Shown here: positions 1 to 7,792 of the stretch, piece by piece
Layout: each line of letters opens with the position of its first letter
Position numbering within the stretch: the first letter of the stretch is position 1
Assembly: GCA_016779325.1 (NCBI GenBank)
Contig: JADHNU010000027.1
Span: forward strand, 1-34,121
Length of the DNA stretch: 34,121 nucleotides
Direction of reading: 5' to 3'
DNA from: Pseudomonadales bacterium
Lineage (GTDB): Bacteria > Pseudomonadota > Gammaproteobacteria > Pseudomonadales > Azotimanducaceae
Notes under the pieces: generated by a model
The model's input: only the letters and a program-made list of their open reading frames with translations
Database searches by the model: none
Told to the model about the DNA's origin: nothing
Translations under genes and position numbers: made by a program

Positions 1-782
1 TGGTGGCGGGGGATGAGCTGGAGGTGACGGAGCAAGACGGCCAGTATCTCGCCCTTGAGCGCCGGCCTCGGCGAACCCTCCTGGAGCGCCAAACGCCTCG
101 GGGGCTCCGGCCAATCTGTGCCAACCTCGATACGCTGCTCATAACCTACGCAAGCGAACCGGCGCCGCACGGCGATCTCATCGACCCCCTGCTGGCCGCG
201 GCCTTCGATGCGGGCCTCGCGCCCTGGCTTATCCACAACAAAGCGGACCGGCCCGGCGCGGAAGCCCAAGGGTTGAGCGAGGCCTTTCAAGCCCTGGGCT
301 TCCCCGTTTTTCACGTGAGCGCCCGCACTGGCGAAGGCGTGGACGCGCTCCGCCGGGCGCTGGCGGGACGCCGCGCCGCCTTTGCGGGCCAGTCCGGGGT
401 GGGGAAATCGTCCCTGCTCAATGCCCTCCTACCGGAAGCCAACGCCAAGGTGGGCACGCTCTCCGAACGGCTGAATCGCGGCCTTGCCCGGGGCCGGCAC
501 ACCACCAGCGTGGTCCGCCTCTACCCCCTCGGCCATGCCCTCGCCGATGGCACCCTAATTGACGCGCCCGGACTGCGACGCTTCGTGCCCGCGCCCCTGA
601 GCGCCTCAGCCCTTGCCCAAACCTTCCCGGACGTGACCCAGGCTGCCGAGGCCTGCCGCTTTCGCGACTGCGCCCACGACCGGGAGCCGGCCTGCGGCGT
701 GCAAGGCGCCCTGGAAGCGGGCACCCTCACTCCGGATCGCCTTCTCCGCTACCGCCTCTGCAAGGACGGGCCCACGCCATGA
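1..782 (+). CDS. rsgA: Ribosome small-subunit-dependent GTPase RsgA (5' partial)
   Basis: Late 30S-subunit maturation GTPase, cytoplasmic and ribosome-associated. The visible part starts inside the N-terminal OB-fold: VAGDELEV matches the usual VxGDxV strand, so the true start lies before the window. The GTPase motifs are circularly permuted, as in this family: NKAD (G4) and SARTG (G5) come before the P-loop GQSGVGKSS (about residue 132 of the visible part) and DAPGLR (G3). A C-terminal zinc motif with Cys, Cys, His and Cys follows (CRFRDCAHDREPAC). The stop codon overlaps the next gene's start as ATGA, so it is probably translationally coupled to rhdA. The internal GTG at position 3 is not taken as the start. 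Confidence 0.95.
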   Translation, partial: VAGDELEVTEQDGQYLALERRPRRTLLERQTPRGLRPICANLDTLLITYASEPAPHGDLIDPLLAAAFDAGLAPWLIHNKADRPGAEAQGLSEAFQALGFPVFHVSARTGEGVDALRRALAGRRAAFAGQSGVGKSSLLNALLPEANAKVGTLSERLNRGLARGRHTTSVVRLYPLGHALADGTLIDAPGLRRFVPAPLSASALAQTFPDVTQAAEACRFRDCAHDREPACGVQGALEAGTLTPDRLLRYRLCKDGPTP

Positions 783-1633
783 TCGCAACCCAGCGCTGTC
801 TCGCCTTGGACGCGTTCGACGCCCTCCAGGGGGAAGGTGCCGTCTGCCTTTTAGACATCGGATCACCTGCGCGCTTCGCCCAGGCCCATCTTCCTGGGGC
901 GATCCACATCAACCCCATGGCCTTGCTTAAGGGCTATGGCCCGGCCCCCGGGGACCCCCAGGAGGCATCCTTGCTGCAGGCCTATCTTGCGCCGCGCCTC
1001 GGCGCCAGCGCCTGGGGCGGCAAGCAACCCATCGTGATTTATGACGACGAGGGCGGCGCCTGGGCCGGGCGCTTGGTGTGGACGCTAGAGCTTTTTGGCC
1101 TGCAAAGCTGGGCGGTCGTCGACGGCGGCCTCATCGCCTGGGCCGAAGCCAAACGCCCCCTCGAAAGGGGCGCACCTGCCGACGTCCCGGACCCACGGCC
1201 GAGCGCCGAGCCCCCCCGCAGCCGCTTTCCCCATCCCGAGGTTTGGGCAACCAAAGCTGACGTGCTCGCGGCCCTGGCGGAGGGCGCCACTTGCCTCTGG
1301 GATGCACGAAGCCCCGGGGAGTATCTTGGCGCCCAGCGCACGGCGCTACGCAACGGTCACCTTCCCGGCGCCGTCAATGTGCCCGTGGACACCTTGCTTG
1401 ATCCCCACCGAGGGGCGCGCTTACGCACCGACTTAGCCGAGCACCTCGGCCGAGCGGGCATCGACGGCCGCCGCCCCATCATTACCCATTGCCACAGCCA
1501 TCACCGCTCAGGCCTTGCCTATCTGGTCGGCCGCCTCCTCTCCTGGCCTATCGCGGCCTATGCAGGGAGCTGGGCCGAGTGGGGGAACGACCCCCAAACC
1601 CCCCTTGTTTCAGGACCGAACCCCTATGGATGA
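779..1633 (+). CDS. rhdA: Tandem-domain rhodanese / thiosulfate sulfurtransferase, RhdA type
   Basis: Transfers sulfane sulfur from thiosulfate (or 3-mercaptopyruvate) to an acceptor; cytoplasmic, 284 aa. It has two rhodanese domains. The N-terminal one (about 8-125) is non-catalytic, with Asp-Asp in place of the active-site Cys (IVIYDDEGG). The C-terminal one (about 155-275) holds Cys238 in the loop HCHSHHRSG. From memory, this CxxHHR loop resembles Azotobacter vinelandii RhdA (CQTHHR) more than the CGSG or CRKG loops of mercaptopyruvate sulfurtransferase and animal rhodanese. The start overlaps the rsgA stop by four bases and the end overlaps the psd start by eight, so an rsgA-rhdA-psd operon is likely. 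As I recall, rhdA-psd adjacency also occurs in Pseudomonas. The in vivo substrate cannot be read from sequence. Confidence 0.92.
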   Translation: MIATQRCLALDAFDALQGEGAVCLLDIGSPARFAQAHLPGAIHINPMALLKGYGPAPGDPQEASLLQAYLAPRLGASAWGGKQPIVIYDDEGGAWAGRLVWTLELFGLQSWAVVDGGLIAWAEAKRPLERGAPADVPDPRPSAEPPRSRFPHPEVWATKADVLAALAEGATCLWDARSPGEYLGAQRTALRNGHLPGAVNVPVDTLLDPHRGARLRTDLAEHLGRAGIDGRRPIITHCHSHHRSGLAYLVGRLLSWPIAAYAGSWAEWGNDPQTPLVSGPNPYG

Positions 1634-2504
1634 GCTCGCCCACGCCCAGCGCTTTCTCTGGCTTCAGCATCGCCTACCCAAGGCCTTGCTCACGCGCCTG
1701 GCCGGGGCCTTCGCGCGCTGGCCCGGCGGAGCCGTGACCACCTTCGCCATTCGGCGCTTTGCGGAGCACTACGGGGTTAACCTCGACGAGGCAGAACAGC
1801 CGGAGCTTGAGGCCTATGGGACTTTCAACGCATTTTTTACGCGCAACCTGAAGGCCGGGGCTCGCCCCTGGCCGGACGACCCGGAGTGCCTCGCCAGCCC
1901 CTGCGATGGGGCCCTTTCCGCCCAGGGACCCATTACCGCGGGACAAATCTTTCAGGCCAAGGGCATCGCCTACAGCGCCGAAGGGCTACTCGCCGGCGAC
2001 GCAGCGGCCTACGAAAACGGCGCCTTTTCGACGATTTACCTTGCACCAAAGGACTACCACCAAATTCACATGCCCCTCGCCGGGACCCTAACGGCGCTCC
2101 GCTACGTGCCCGGGGATCTTTTCTCGGTCAATCCCGCCACCGCCGCCACCCGCCCCGGACTCTTCGCGCGCAATGAGCGGGTGATCCTCGAGTTCAGCAC
2201 CCCGGACGGCCCCTTTACCCTGGTCCTCGTCGGCGCCCTCATTGTCGGCGCGATGCGCACGCGCTGGACCGGCCGGGTCACGGCGACATCCAGCAGCGCC
2301 CCATGGCAGAGCGAACGGTTCGCAGATCGAGGGGACGCCATCGGAGCCTTTGAGCTGGGCTCGACGGTGATCGTGCTCCTTTCCGAACAGCTTAAGCGGC
2401 AGCGCGCCCTCACCTGGCTTCCGCGGGCGTCGGGAGCGGCCTTTCGCCTCGGCGAACCCCTAACCGAGGCCCTAAGCGGGCCCCCTAGCGCCGGTGCCAG
2501 CTAA
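1626..2504 (+). CDS. psd: Phosphatidylserine decarboxylase proenzyme
   Basis: Decarboxylates phosphatidylserine to phosphatidylethanolamine at the inner membrane; 292 aa. The pyruvoyl-forming self-cleavage motif LGST is present (Gly245-Ser246), and cleavage there gives a long beta chain and a short alpha chain. The catalytic Asp is in SPCDG (Asp94) and the conserved His in DYHQIHMP (about 148). The frame stays open upstream to 1515, but MDELAHAQRF at 1626 is the better start because it fits the family N-terminus and gives a short coupled overlap (ATGGATGA) with rhdA. The 3' end overlaps the convergent epmA by 20 bases. Confidence 0.95.
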   Translation: MDELAHAQRFLWLQHRLPKALLTRLAGAFARWPGGAVTTFAIRRFAEHYGVNLDEAEQPELEAYGTFNAFFTRNLKAGARPWPDDPECLASPCDGALSAQGPITAGQIFQAKGIAYSAEGLLAGDAAAYENGAFSTIYLAPKDYHQIHMPLAGTLTALRYVPGDLFSVNPATAATRPGLFARNERVILEFSTPDGPFTLVLVGALIVGAMRTRWTGRVTATSSSAPWQSERFADRGDAIGAFELGSTVIVLLSEQLKRQRALTWLPRASGAAFRLGEPLTEALSGPPSAGAS

Positions 2505-3432
2505 AGGGCATGACCTCGTCGAGGCTGCGGGCCCCGGTCATGAGCATAAGCACCCGATCGACCCCCAGGGCGACGCCGGCGCACGGCGGCAACCCCGCTT
2601 CCAGCGCCGCAAGAAAGGGTTCATCAAGGGGCACGTCGCGTTTTCCTAACCCCGCCCGCCGGGCTCGATCGGCCTCAAAGCGCGCGCGCTGGGTCACCGG
2701 GCAGCAGAGCTCCTGGAAGCCGTTCGCCAGTTCTACGCCCCCCACCACCAGTTCAAACCGGGCCGCCGTTGCGCCACCAGGCCGAAGGGTGGCCAGCGAT
2801 GCCAGGGCCGGAGGGAAATCGGTGATGAAGGTTGGCGCCTCGAGGGTCTCGCAGGCTTCCCCGTAAAGCCATTCCAGAAGGCTGAGTTCGTCCCCCGCCG
2901 CCAGCGCGACAGGATCGCCCTCCTGACCGCGCTGCGCCCAGTGGGCTTGGAGCACCTTGGCCCAGTCTTCCGGGCCCGTGCGGTCCCAGACCAACCCAAA
3001 AACGTCCTTCAGGAGCGCGCCAAAGGTCTGGCGTCGCGCGGGGAATCCGGGCAACAGGGGCCCGAGGAGCGCATCCATTTCCTGCCGCAAAGCCTCGTCG
3101 TCCCAGTCCGGTCGGTACCACTCCAGCAGGACAAACTCCGGATTGTGCCGATGGCCCACTTCCCCAGACCGGAACGCGCGGGCCAGCTGATAAATGGGGC
3201 CGCTGCCCGCCGCCAGCAGGCGCTTCATGAAGTATTCCGGGGAGCTCTGCAGCGCCCCTCCTTCGGCGGTAGGGGCGTCCAGGGCCGGGTCGGTCACCCC
3301 AACCCGACCGAGCACCGGGGTGTCGACCTCGAGCACCCCCCGGGCGGCAAAGAAGCTCCGCAGGTAGGCAAACAGCTCGGCGCGAGCGCGCCAGCCCGTC
3401 AGATCGCCCCCCGGCGCCCAGGGGTGGGTCAT
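2485..3432 (-). CDS. epmA: Elongation factor P--(R)-beta-lysine ligase EpmA
   Basis: A LysRS-like class II ligase without an anticodon-binding domain. It attaches (R)-beta-lysine to the conserved lysine of EF-P. At 315 aa it is the length of a free-standing EpmA (GenX/PoxA), not a full LysRS. Visible class II motifs are motif 2, RAFRSGEVGHRHNPEF then LLEWYRPDW (about 87-110), and motif 3, GVALGVDRVLML near the C-terminus. It begins two bases after the efp stop, with a GAAGGG ribosome site inside the end of efp, so efp and epmA are one operon. Substrate and enzyme are therefore made together, with epmB just across the divergent promoter. The 3' end overlaps psd. Confidence 0.95.
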   Translation of the reverse strand: MTHPWAPGGDLTGWRARAELFAYLRSFFAARGVLEVDTPVLGRVGVTDPALDAPTAEGGALQSSPEYFMKRLLAAGSGPIYQLARAFRSGEVGHRHNPEFVLLEWYRPDWDDEALRQEMDALLGPLLPGFPARRQTFGALLKDVFGLVWDRTGPEDWAKVLQAHWAQRGQEGDPVALAAGDELSLLEWLYGEACETLEAPTFITDFPPALASLATLRPGGATAARFELVVGGVELANGFQELCCPVTQRARFEADRARRAGLGKRDVPLDEPFLAALEAGLPPCAGVALGVDRVLMLMTGARSLDEVMPFSWHRR

Positions 3433-3434
3433 GC

Positions 3435-4007
3435 TTAGCCCTTCGCGCGGCTCTGGTATTCCGCGTTCCGCGTATCCACGCGAATGACTTCCCCCTGGTT
3501 CACGAATAGGGGCACCTTCACCATGGCGCCGGTCGACAAGGTTGCGGGCTTGGAGCCCCCCTGCGCCGTGTCACCCTTAATGCCCGGGTCCGTTTGCACC
3601 ACTTCCAACTCGATGAAGTTCGGGGCGGTCACGGAGATAGGCGCTTCGTTCCAAAGCACGATCTGATAGGACTCTTGCTCTTTAAGCCAGGCCTTCGTGT
3701 CGCCAACGGCGGCGGCCGAGGCGGCGAATTGCTCGAAGCTGCCATCGGTCTTCATGAAATGGTAGAACTCGCCGTCGGTGTAGAGATACTCCATGTCGAG
3801 TTCCATCACGTCCGCGGCTTCGATCGTCTCCCCGGACTTAAAGGTGCGTTCCCATACCCGACCGGTCTTTAAGTTACGCAGGCGCACGCGATTGAAAGCC
3901 TGGCCCTTGCCGGGTTTCACGAATTCGTTTTCCGTAATCGCGCAGGGCTCTCCGTCAAGCAGCACCTTCAGGCCCGAGCGAAATTCGTTAGTGGAGTAGG
4001 ACGCCAT
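3435..4007 (-). CDS. efp: Translation elongation factor P
   Basis: Binds between the ribosomal P and E sites and relieves stalling at proline runs; 190 aa, the usual size. The modified residue is Lys34 in the loop PGKGQA, the EpmA/EpmB-type acceptor rather than the arginine used by rhamnosylated EF-P. The KOW-like N-terminal domain and two OB domains are intact, with the conserved stretches [16 protein letters not shown] and [11 protein letters not shown]. The start at 4007 (MASYSTNEF) has a GGGAG ribosome site six to ten bases upstream. Longer in-frame extensions upstream run into the epmB promoter and coding region and are rejected. The divergent gene is epmB. Confidence 0.97.
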   Translation of the reverse strand: MASYSTNEFRSGLKVLLDGEPCAITENEFVKPGKGQAFNRVRLRNLKTGRVWERTFKSGETIEAADVMELDMEYLYTDGEFYHFMKTDGSFEQFAASAAAVGDTKAWLKEQESYQIVLWNEAPISVTAPNFIELEVVQTDPGIKGDTAQGGSKPATLSTGAMVKVPLFVNQGEVIRVDTRNAEYQSRAKG

Positions 4008-4136
4008 GATGTCTCCCAAGTCGCCATCGCAGATAATGGGGGCCCGCCAGCAGCGAACCCTGGGCAAAGGCCAAAGACCGAGGCGGGCGGCGGAGCAAGC
4101 GCACCTTTTTCCCATCCACCACGGCAGCGGGGCGTG
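4008..4136. promoter_or_regulatory. Divergent intergenic region between efp and epmB
   Basis: About 129 bases separate the two start codons and must carry the promoters for efp-epmA (leftward) and epmB (rightward). It is less GC-rich near 4030-4036, where GATAATG reads as a possible -10-like element, but no convincing -35 partner or operator was found. The promoter role is inferred from gene layout. Confidence 0.4.
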
Positions 4137-5210
4137 ATGATACCTATAAGCTTGGAATCTGGGCAGTCTGATGATTGGCGCGCCCTTCAGCGCCGGGCGC
4201 TGCGTTCGCCGGCGGCGTTGCTTGCCGCCCTCGGGTTGGAAAACGACCCCCTCGCCGAAACCCTGGACTCGGCCAGCCCCTTTCCCCTGCGGGTGCCGCC
4301 GCCCTTTCTCGCCGCCATGACCCCCGGGGACCCAAACGATCCCGTGCTCCGCCAAGTACTGAGCCTGACCGCGGAGCGCGCGGCCGTGCCGGGCTTCCGG
4401 GCCGATCCCCTAGAGGAAGCAGACCATAGCCCCACCCCAGGGCTACTGCACAAATACGCGGGACGGGCCCTGCTTATCACCACGGGCGCCTGCGCTGTCC
4501 ATTGCCGGTACTGCTTTCGCCGCCACTTCCCCTACCCGGACGCGCACAGCCAGGGAGCTAAGCTGGAAGCAGCGCTCGCCTACCTGGAAAAGACCCCGTC
4601 CGTAGAAGAGATCATCCTCTCCGGCGGCGACCCCCTCATGCTCGACGATGAAAAACTCGCGGCCCTACTGACCCGCCTCGAAGCTCTGCCGCACCTCAAG
4701 CGTCTCCGAATTCACAGCCGCACCCCGGTGGTATTGCCGCAGCGCCTGACCCCAGTGCTCGTCGAACGGCTGAGCGCCAGCCGCCTGCAGCCCGTGCTGG
4801 TTGTGCATGTCAATCATGCGCAGGAGCTGCGCGCCGGGCTCCCGGAGCGCGTGCCGGCGCTCCGGGCAGCGGGCATCACGGTGCTGAATCAGGCCGTGCT
4901 TCTCGCCGGGGTGAACGATTCCCTGGACGCCCTGACGGCCCTCGGCGACGCCCTCTTCGCTGCAGGGATCCTGCCTTACTACCTGCATCTTCTCGATCCC
5001 GTGGCCGGGGCCGCGGCCTTCGCCGTACCGCGGGACCAAGCGCTCGCGCTCTACCAGGCCCTTTGCGAAGCCCGGTCCGGCTATCTCGTCCCCCGGCTGG
5101 CGGAGGAAATCCCCGGCCGCGGCGGCAAGCAAAGCTACGCCCCGACCCTGGGCCCCAGCCGCATCGATGCCACAGGCCTAGGCGAGAAAGTCGTCGTCAG
5201 AGAAGCCTAG
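4137..5210 (+). CDS. epmB: EF-P beta-lysylation protein EpmB (lysine 2,3-aminomutase-like)
   Basis: Radical SAM enzyme that converts lysine to (R)-beta-lysine for EF-P modification; cytoplasmic, 357 aa. The iron-sulfur cluster cysteines are in CAVHCRYC (about 119, 123 and 126), a CxxxCxxC motif. The following FRRHFPYPD and the downstream SGGDPLM are typical of lysine aminomutases. The N-terminal part ([21 protein letters not shown] and [11 protein letters not shown]) matches EpmB rather than the larger clostridial KamA. Adjacent GTG (4134) and ATG (4137) codons are both possible starts. It is divergent from efp-epmA, the arrangement I recall from enterobacteria. The 3' end overlaps convergent serB by 33 bases. 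Confidence 0.95.
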   Translation: MIPISLESGQSDDWRALQRRALRSPAALLAALGLENDPLAETLDSASPFPLRVPPPFLAAMTPGDPNDPVLRQVLSLTAERAAVPGFRADPLEEADHSPTPGLLHKYAGRALLITTGACAVHCRYCFRRHFPYPDAHSQGAKLEAALAYLEKTPSVEEIILSGGDPLMLDDEKLAALLTRLEALPHLKRLRIHSRTPVVLPQRLTPVLVERLSASRLQPVLVVHVNHAQELRAGLPERVPALRAAGITVLNQAVLLAGVNDSLDALTALGDALFAAGILPYYLHLLDPVAGAAAFAVPRDQALALYQALCEARSGYLVPRLAEEIPGRGGKQSYAPTLGPSRIDATGLGEKVVVREA

Positions 5211-6389
5211 AAGATAAAGCAAACCATCTAGCCCAAGGGTAGAAATGGCGTGGCGCGCCCGCGCCCGCACCACGGGCTTAGCCCGATAGGCGATGCCTAA
5301 GCCCGCGGCCGCAAGCATGGGGAGATCATTTGCGCCATCACCGATGGCGATAACCTGTTCTAGGGCGAGCCCTTCCTGCGCCGCCAGCGCCTTTAAGAGC
5401 TCAGCCTTGCGCGCCCCATCCACGATGGGCCGAGCCACCGCCCCGGTAACCCGGCCGTCGGCGATGGGGAGTGCATTGGCAAACACATAATCGATCCCCA
5501 GCCGCGCCTTCAGCTGCTCGCCGAAAAACTGGAATCCGCCGCTAATAATGGCCGTCTTATAGCCCAGGCGATGCAGCGCCTTGACCAGCCTCTCGGCCCC
5601 CTCCGATAGGGGTAAGGCCTCGGCCACCTCCGCGAGCGCGGCTTCCGGCAGGCCCTTCAGCAGCGCCACCCGAGCGCGAAAGCTATCCTGGAAATCGAGC
5701 TCACCGCGCATGGCCCGCTCCGTAATCTCTGCTACCGCATCACCTACCCCGGCGCGGCGGGCCAGCTCGTCGATGACCTCGGTTTCGATGAGGGTGGAGT
5801 CCATGTCAAAGGCCACGAGCCGACGATTGCGACGGTAGACGTCATCGAGCTGCACCGCGATGTCCAAATCGAAGCGTTGGGCCACCTCGAGCATGGCGGC
5901 ACGCAGCGCTGCCTGATCGACCCCCTCGCCCCGGAGGGCAAGTTCAACGCAGGCCCGGGGGCGATCCGCAGCGTGGGCTGCGGCCGGCGACGATAGGCGC
6001 CGAAGCGCTTCTAGCCGTAAACCCACGCCGGCCAGGGGCGCCGTCAGGGCCGCAAACTCAGCAGCGCCCAAGCGCCGCGCCAGCACGGTCACTATGATGC
6101 GGGGGGACTGGAGGGCCGCCCCCCACCGAGTCCAGGCTTCGGGATCGAGGGGACGAGAGGTAATGCGGCAGTCGAAGGCCGCAAGCGCCTCATGAAGGGC
6201 CGCCAACAGCGGAGCGAGGGCGTCCTTACCCAGGCTATGGACCACGGCCAGCAGGAGCTGGCCATGCAGTACGCTTTGGGAGAGATCATCAAGGACCACG
6301 CCGTGGTCCGCCAACACCGCGCACACCGAAGACGACAGGGCAGGGTGGTCAGGACCGCTCACGGTTAAGACGGCACGGGGCGCGTTCAC
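5178..6389 (-). CDS. serB: Phosphoserine phosphatase with N-terminal ACT domains
   Basis: Last step of serine synthesis, phosphoserine to serine; cytoplasmic. Two ACT-like regulatory regions (about 5-78 and 97-175) precede a HAD phosphatase domain. HAD motif I is DMDST (about 195-199), motif II is SGGFQFF, and the last motif is GDGANDLPML. At about 403 aa it is longer than the E. coli enzyme because of the double ACT module, as I recall for pseudomonads. The start is uncertain: GTG at 6389 has a well-spaced GAGGGAG ribosome site, while TTG at 6395 is in frame but closer than ideal. The serine-binding role of the ACT part is family knowledge, not shown here. It overlaps epmB tail to tail. Confidence 0.94.
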   Translation of the reverse strand: MNAPRAVLTVSGPDHPALSSSVCAVLADHGVVLDDLSQSVLHGQLLLAVVHSLGKDALAPLLAALHEALAAFDCRITSRPLDPEAWTRWGAALQSPRIIVTVLARRLGAAEFAALTAPLAGVGLRLEALRRLSSPAAAHAADRPRACVELALRGEGVDQAALRAAMLEVAQRFDLDIAVQLDDVYRRNRRLVAFDMDSTLIETEVIDELARRAGVGDAVAEITERAMRGELDFQDSFRARVALLKGLPEAALAEVAEALPLSEGAERLVKALHRLGYKTAIISGGFQFFGEQLKARLGIDYVFANALPIADGRVTGAVARPIVDGARKAELLKALAAQEGLALEQVIAIGDGANDLPMLAAAGLGIAYRAKPVVRARARHAISTLGLDGLLYLLGFSDDDFLA

Positions 6390-6499
6390 GAACAAAGTTC
6401 TCCCTCTTTTCGCCCCAAGGGCTGCAGCCGCCGGGCGGACTCTCTACACTCGGCCCCGACGGCGCGCGCTGAAGCGCAGCCTCTGCACCCAGGGACGCC
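6390..6499. promoter_or_regulatory. Divergent intergenic region between serB and the AhpA-like gene
   Basis: About 110 bases upstream of both serB (leftward) and the membrane-protein gene (rightward). A TACACT hexamer at 6445-6450 could be a -10 element for the rightward gene, though no good -35 was found. AGGGA at about 6491 is the ribosome site for the rightward gene. Confidence 0.35.
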
Positions 6500-7792
6500 A
6501 TGACGCCTTTCATCACTCGCTGCGCCCTCGCCGGCGCCCTCGCCACGACGCTTGTGCTGGGCGTGCTGCTACTCGCGAGCGGCTTCGCCTATGAGGCCGA
6601 TCAAGCCGCCCTACGCGCAACCTATGGTAGCACTCTGGCCGAGCAACTCGCCGCCAGCGCTATCGATCCCCTTCTGGCCGACGAGGCACTGCGCCTAACC
6701 TCGCTTACCCAGGAAATGACCCACCTGTCTGGAGTTGCCTGGGCAGCTCTTTTTGATCTCGACGGCCGCCGCCTTGCGGGCGGAGAAGGCGCCCCGGCCC
6801 AGCGCCCTCCCCCAAACGCCACCCGCCTCTTCCAATATCCCCTCGTTTTTGGTCGAGAACAGTTAGGCACCGCCGCGGTGGCCCTGCCGGAAACCCTAAG
6901 GCAGCGCACGCCGGTCACTGCCCTTGCCACCTCCGCACTCCTGGTGCTCCTCATGGGTGCCCTGGGCGGCTGGCTCGGGGGCATTCTGGAACGGCGCCTG
7001 GGGGCGCTACGTCAACGTCTCGAGGCAAAGCTGGGGCGCAGCGTGCCGCAAACGGCGCCGCTTGCGGCGCTCATTCAGCTGATCGACCCCCCCCAACAGA
7101 TCGCGGTGCCGCCCGCCGCCGAGGGGAAAAATGCCGCGCTCGAGGCCGCTACGACGGAAGAGGACAGCGTCGACGATGCCGCCCGGCAGGCCTACCTGCT
7201 GGTCATCAATCTGTTTAATCAAAGCCAGCTCAGCCCGGCAGCACGGCAAAGCATCTTCGCGCGCTTAGGCCAGGCCTTAGACGAACAGCTCGCGGGGACG
7301 GGAGGACGGCGAGGATTTCTATCCGGTACGGGCCTCGTGGCGCTCCTGCCGCAAAGCCCGGGCAGCCTGGACCCCGCGCTGGAAGCGATTCAGCTGAGCC
7401 TCGCGGCACGCCGAGCAGCGGAGGCGGCCCTGGCGGAGGAAGCCACACCAGGGGAACTGCGCTTCGGCCTAGAGCGCTTGGACGACGGCCTTGCCTCGAC
7501 CACCCATCCCGAGGCCTTGCTGACCACCGCGAGCGAAGCGGTCTATCGCACCATCACCCTGGCTGCCCTCGCGCGCCGCAACGGACTGGTGATTGGCGAT
7601 GCGGTCATGCGTAGCGTCGATAACGTGGGCGCGCTGGCCGCCGAGCCCGTGGCGGCCAGCGCGCTGGCCGCCCTCGGCGCCCAAGATCCCGCATGGCGCA
7701 TTGGAGACCGGCCTCCGCAGACCGAAGCCGAGGGTGCGGCGACGGCAGACCCACAAGCGGCGGCACCGGAGACCACCCCACCGGCCCCCTAG
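6500..7792 (+). CDS. Two-helix inner-membrane protein, serB-linked AhpA/YtjB-like neighbourhood
   Basis: A 430-aa predicted sensor-like protein of unknown function. The first membrane helix is at about 8-30, followed by a periplasmic region of about 105 residues, a second helix at about 140-162, then a long cytoplasmic part. The cytoplasmic part (about 230-345) has the order of a class III cyclase fold without its catalytic residues: a hydrophobic strand LLVINLF, a GG turn, [11 protein letters not shown] where GDxxxxxF is normal, then [12 protein letters not shown]. The last 35 residues are rich in Ala, Pro and Glu and probably disordered. Position beside serB recalls the AhpA/YtjB proteins and the Pseudomonas serB neighbour, but this is much longer than YtjB. 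Function unassigned. Its stop shares CTAG with the convergent parC stop. Confidence 0.85.
   Translation: MTPFITRCALAGALATTLVLGVLLLASGFAYEADQAALRATYGSTLAEQLAASAIDPLLADEALRLTSLTQEMTHLSGVAWAALFDLDGRRLAGGEGAPAQRPPPNATRLFQYPLVFGREQLGTAAVALPETLRQRTPVTALATSALLVLLMGALGGWLGGILERRLGALRQRLEAKLGRSVPQTAPLAALIQLIDPPQQIAVPPAAEGKNAALEAATTEEDSVDDAARQAYLLVINLFNQSQLSPAARQSIFARLGQALDEQLAGTGGRRGFLSGTGLVALLPQSPGSLDPALEAIQLSLAARRAAEAALAEEATPGELRFGLERLDDGLASTTHPEALLTTASEAVYRTITLAALARRNGLVIGDAVMRSVDNVGALAAEPVAASALAALGAQDPAWRIGDRPPQTEAEGAATADPQAAAPETTPPAP

Noticed and set aside
4008-4355. An N-terminal extension of EF-P by 116 codons
   Set aside because: It crosses the divergent promoter and the epmB start. MASYSTNEF at 4007 has a good ribosome site and matches the EF-P N-terminus.
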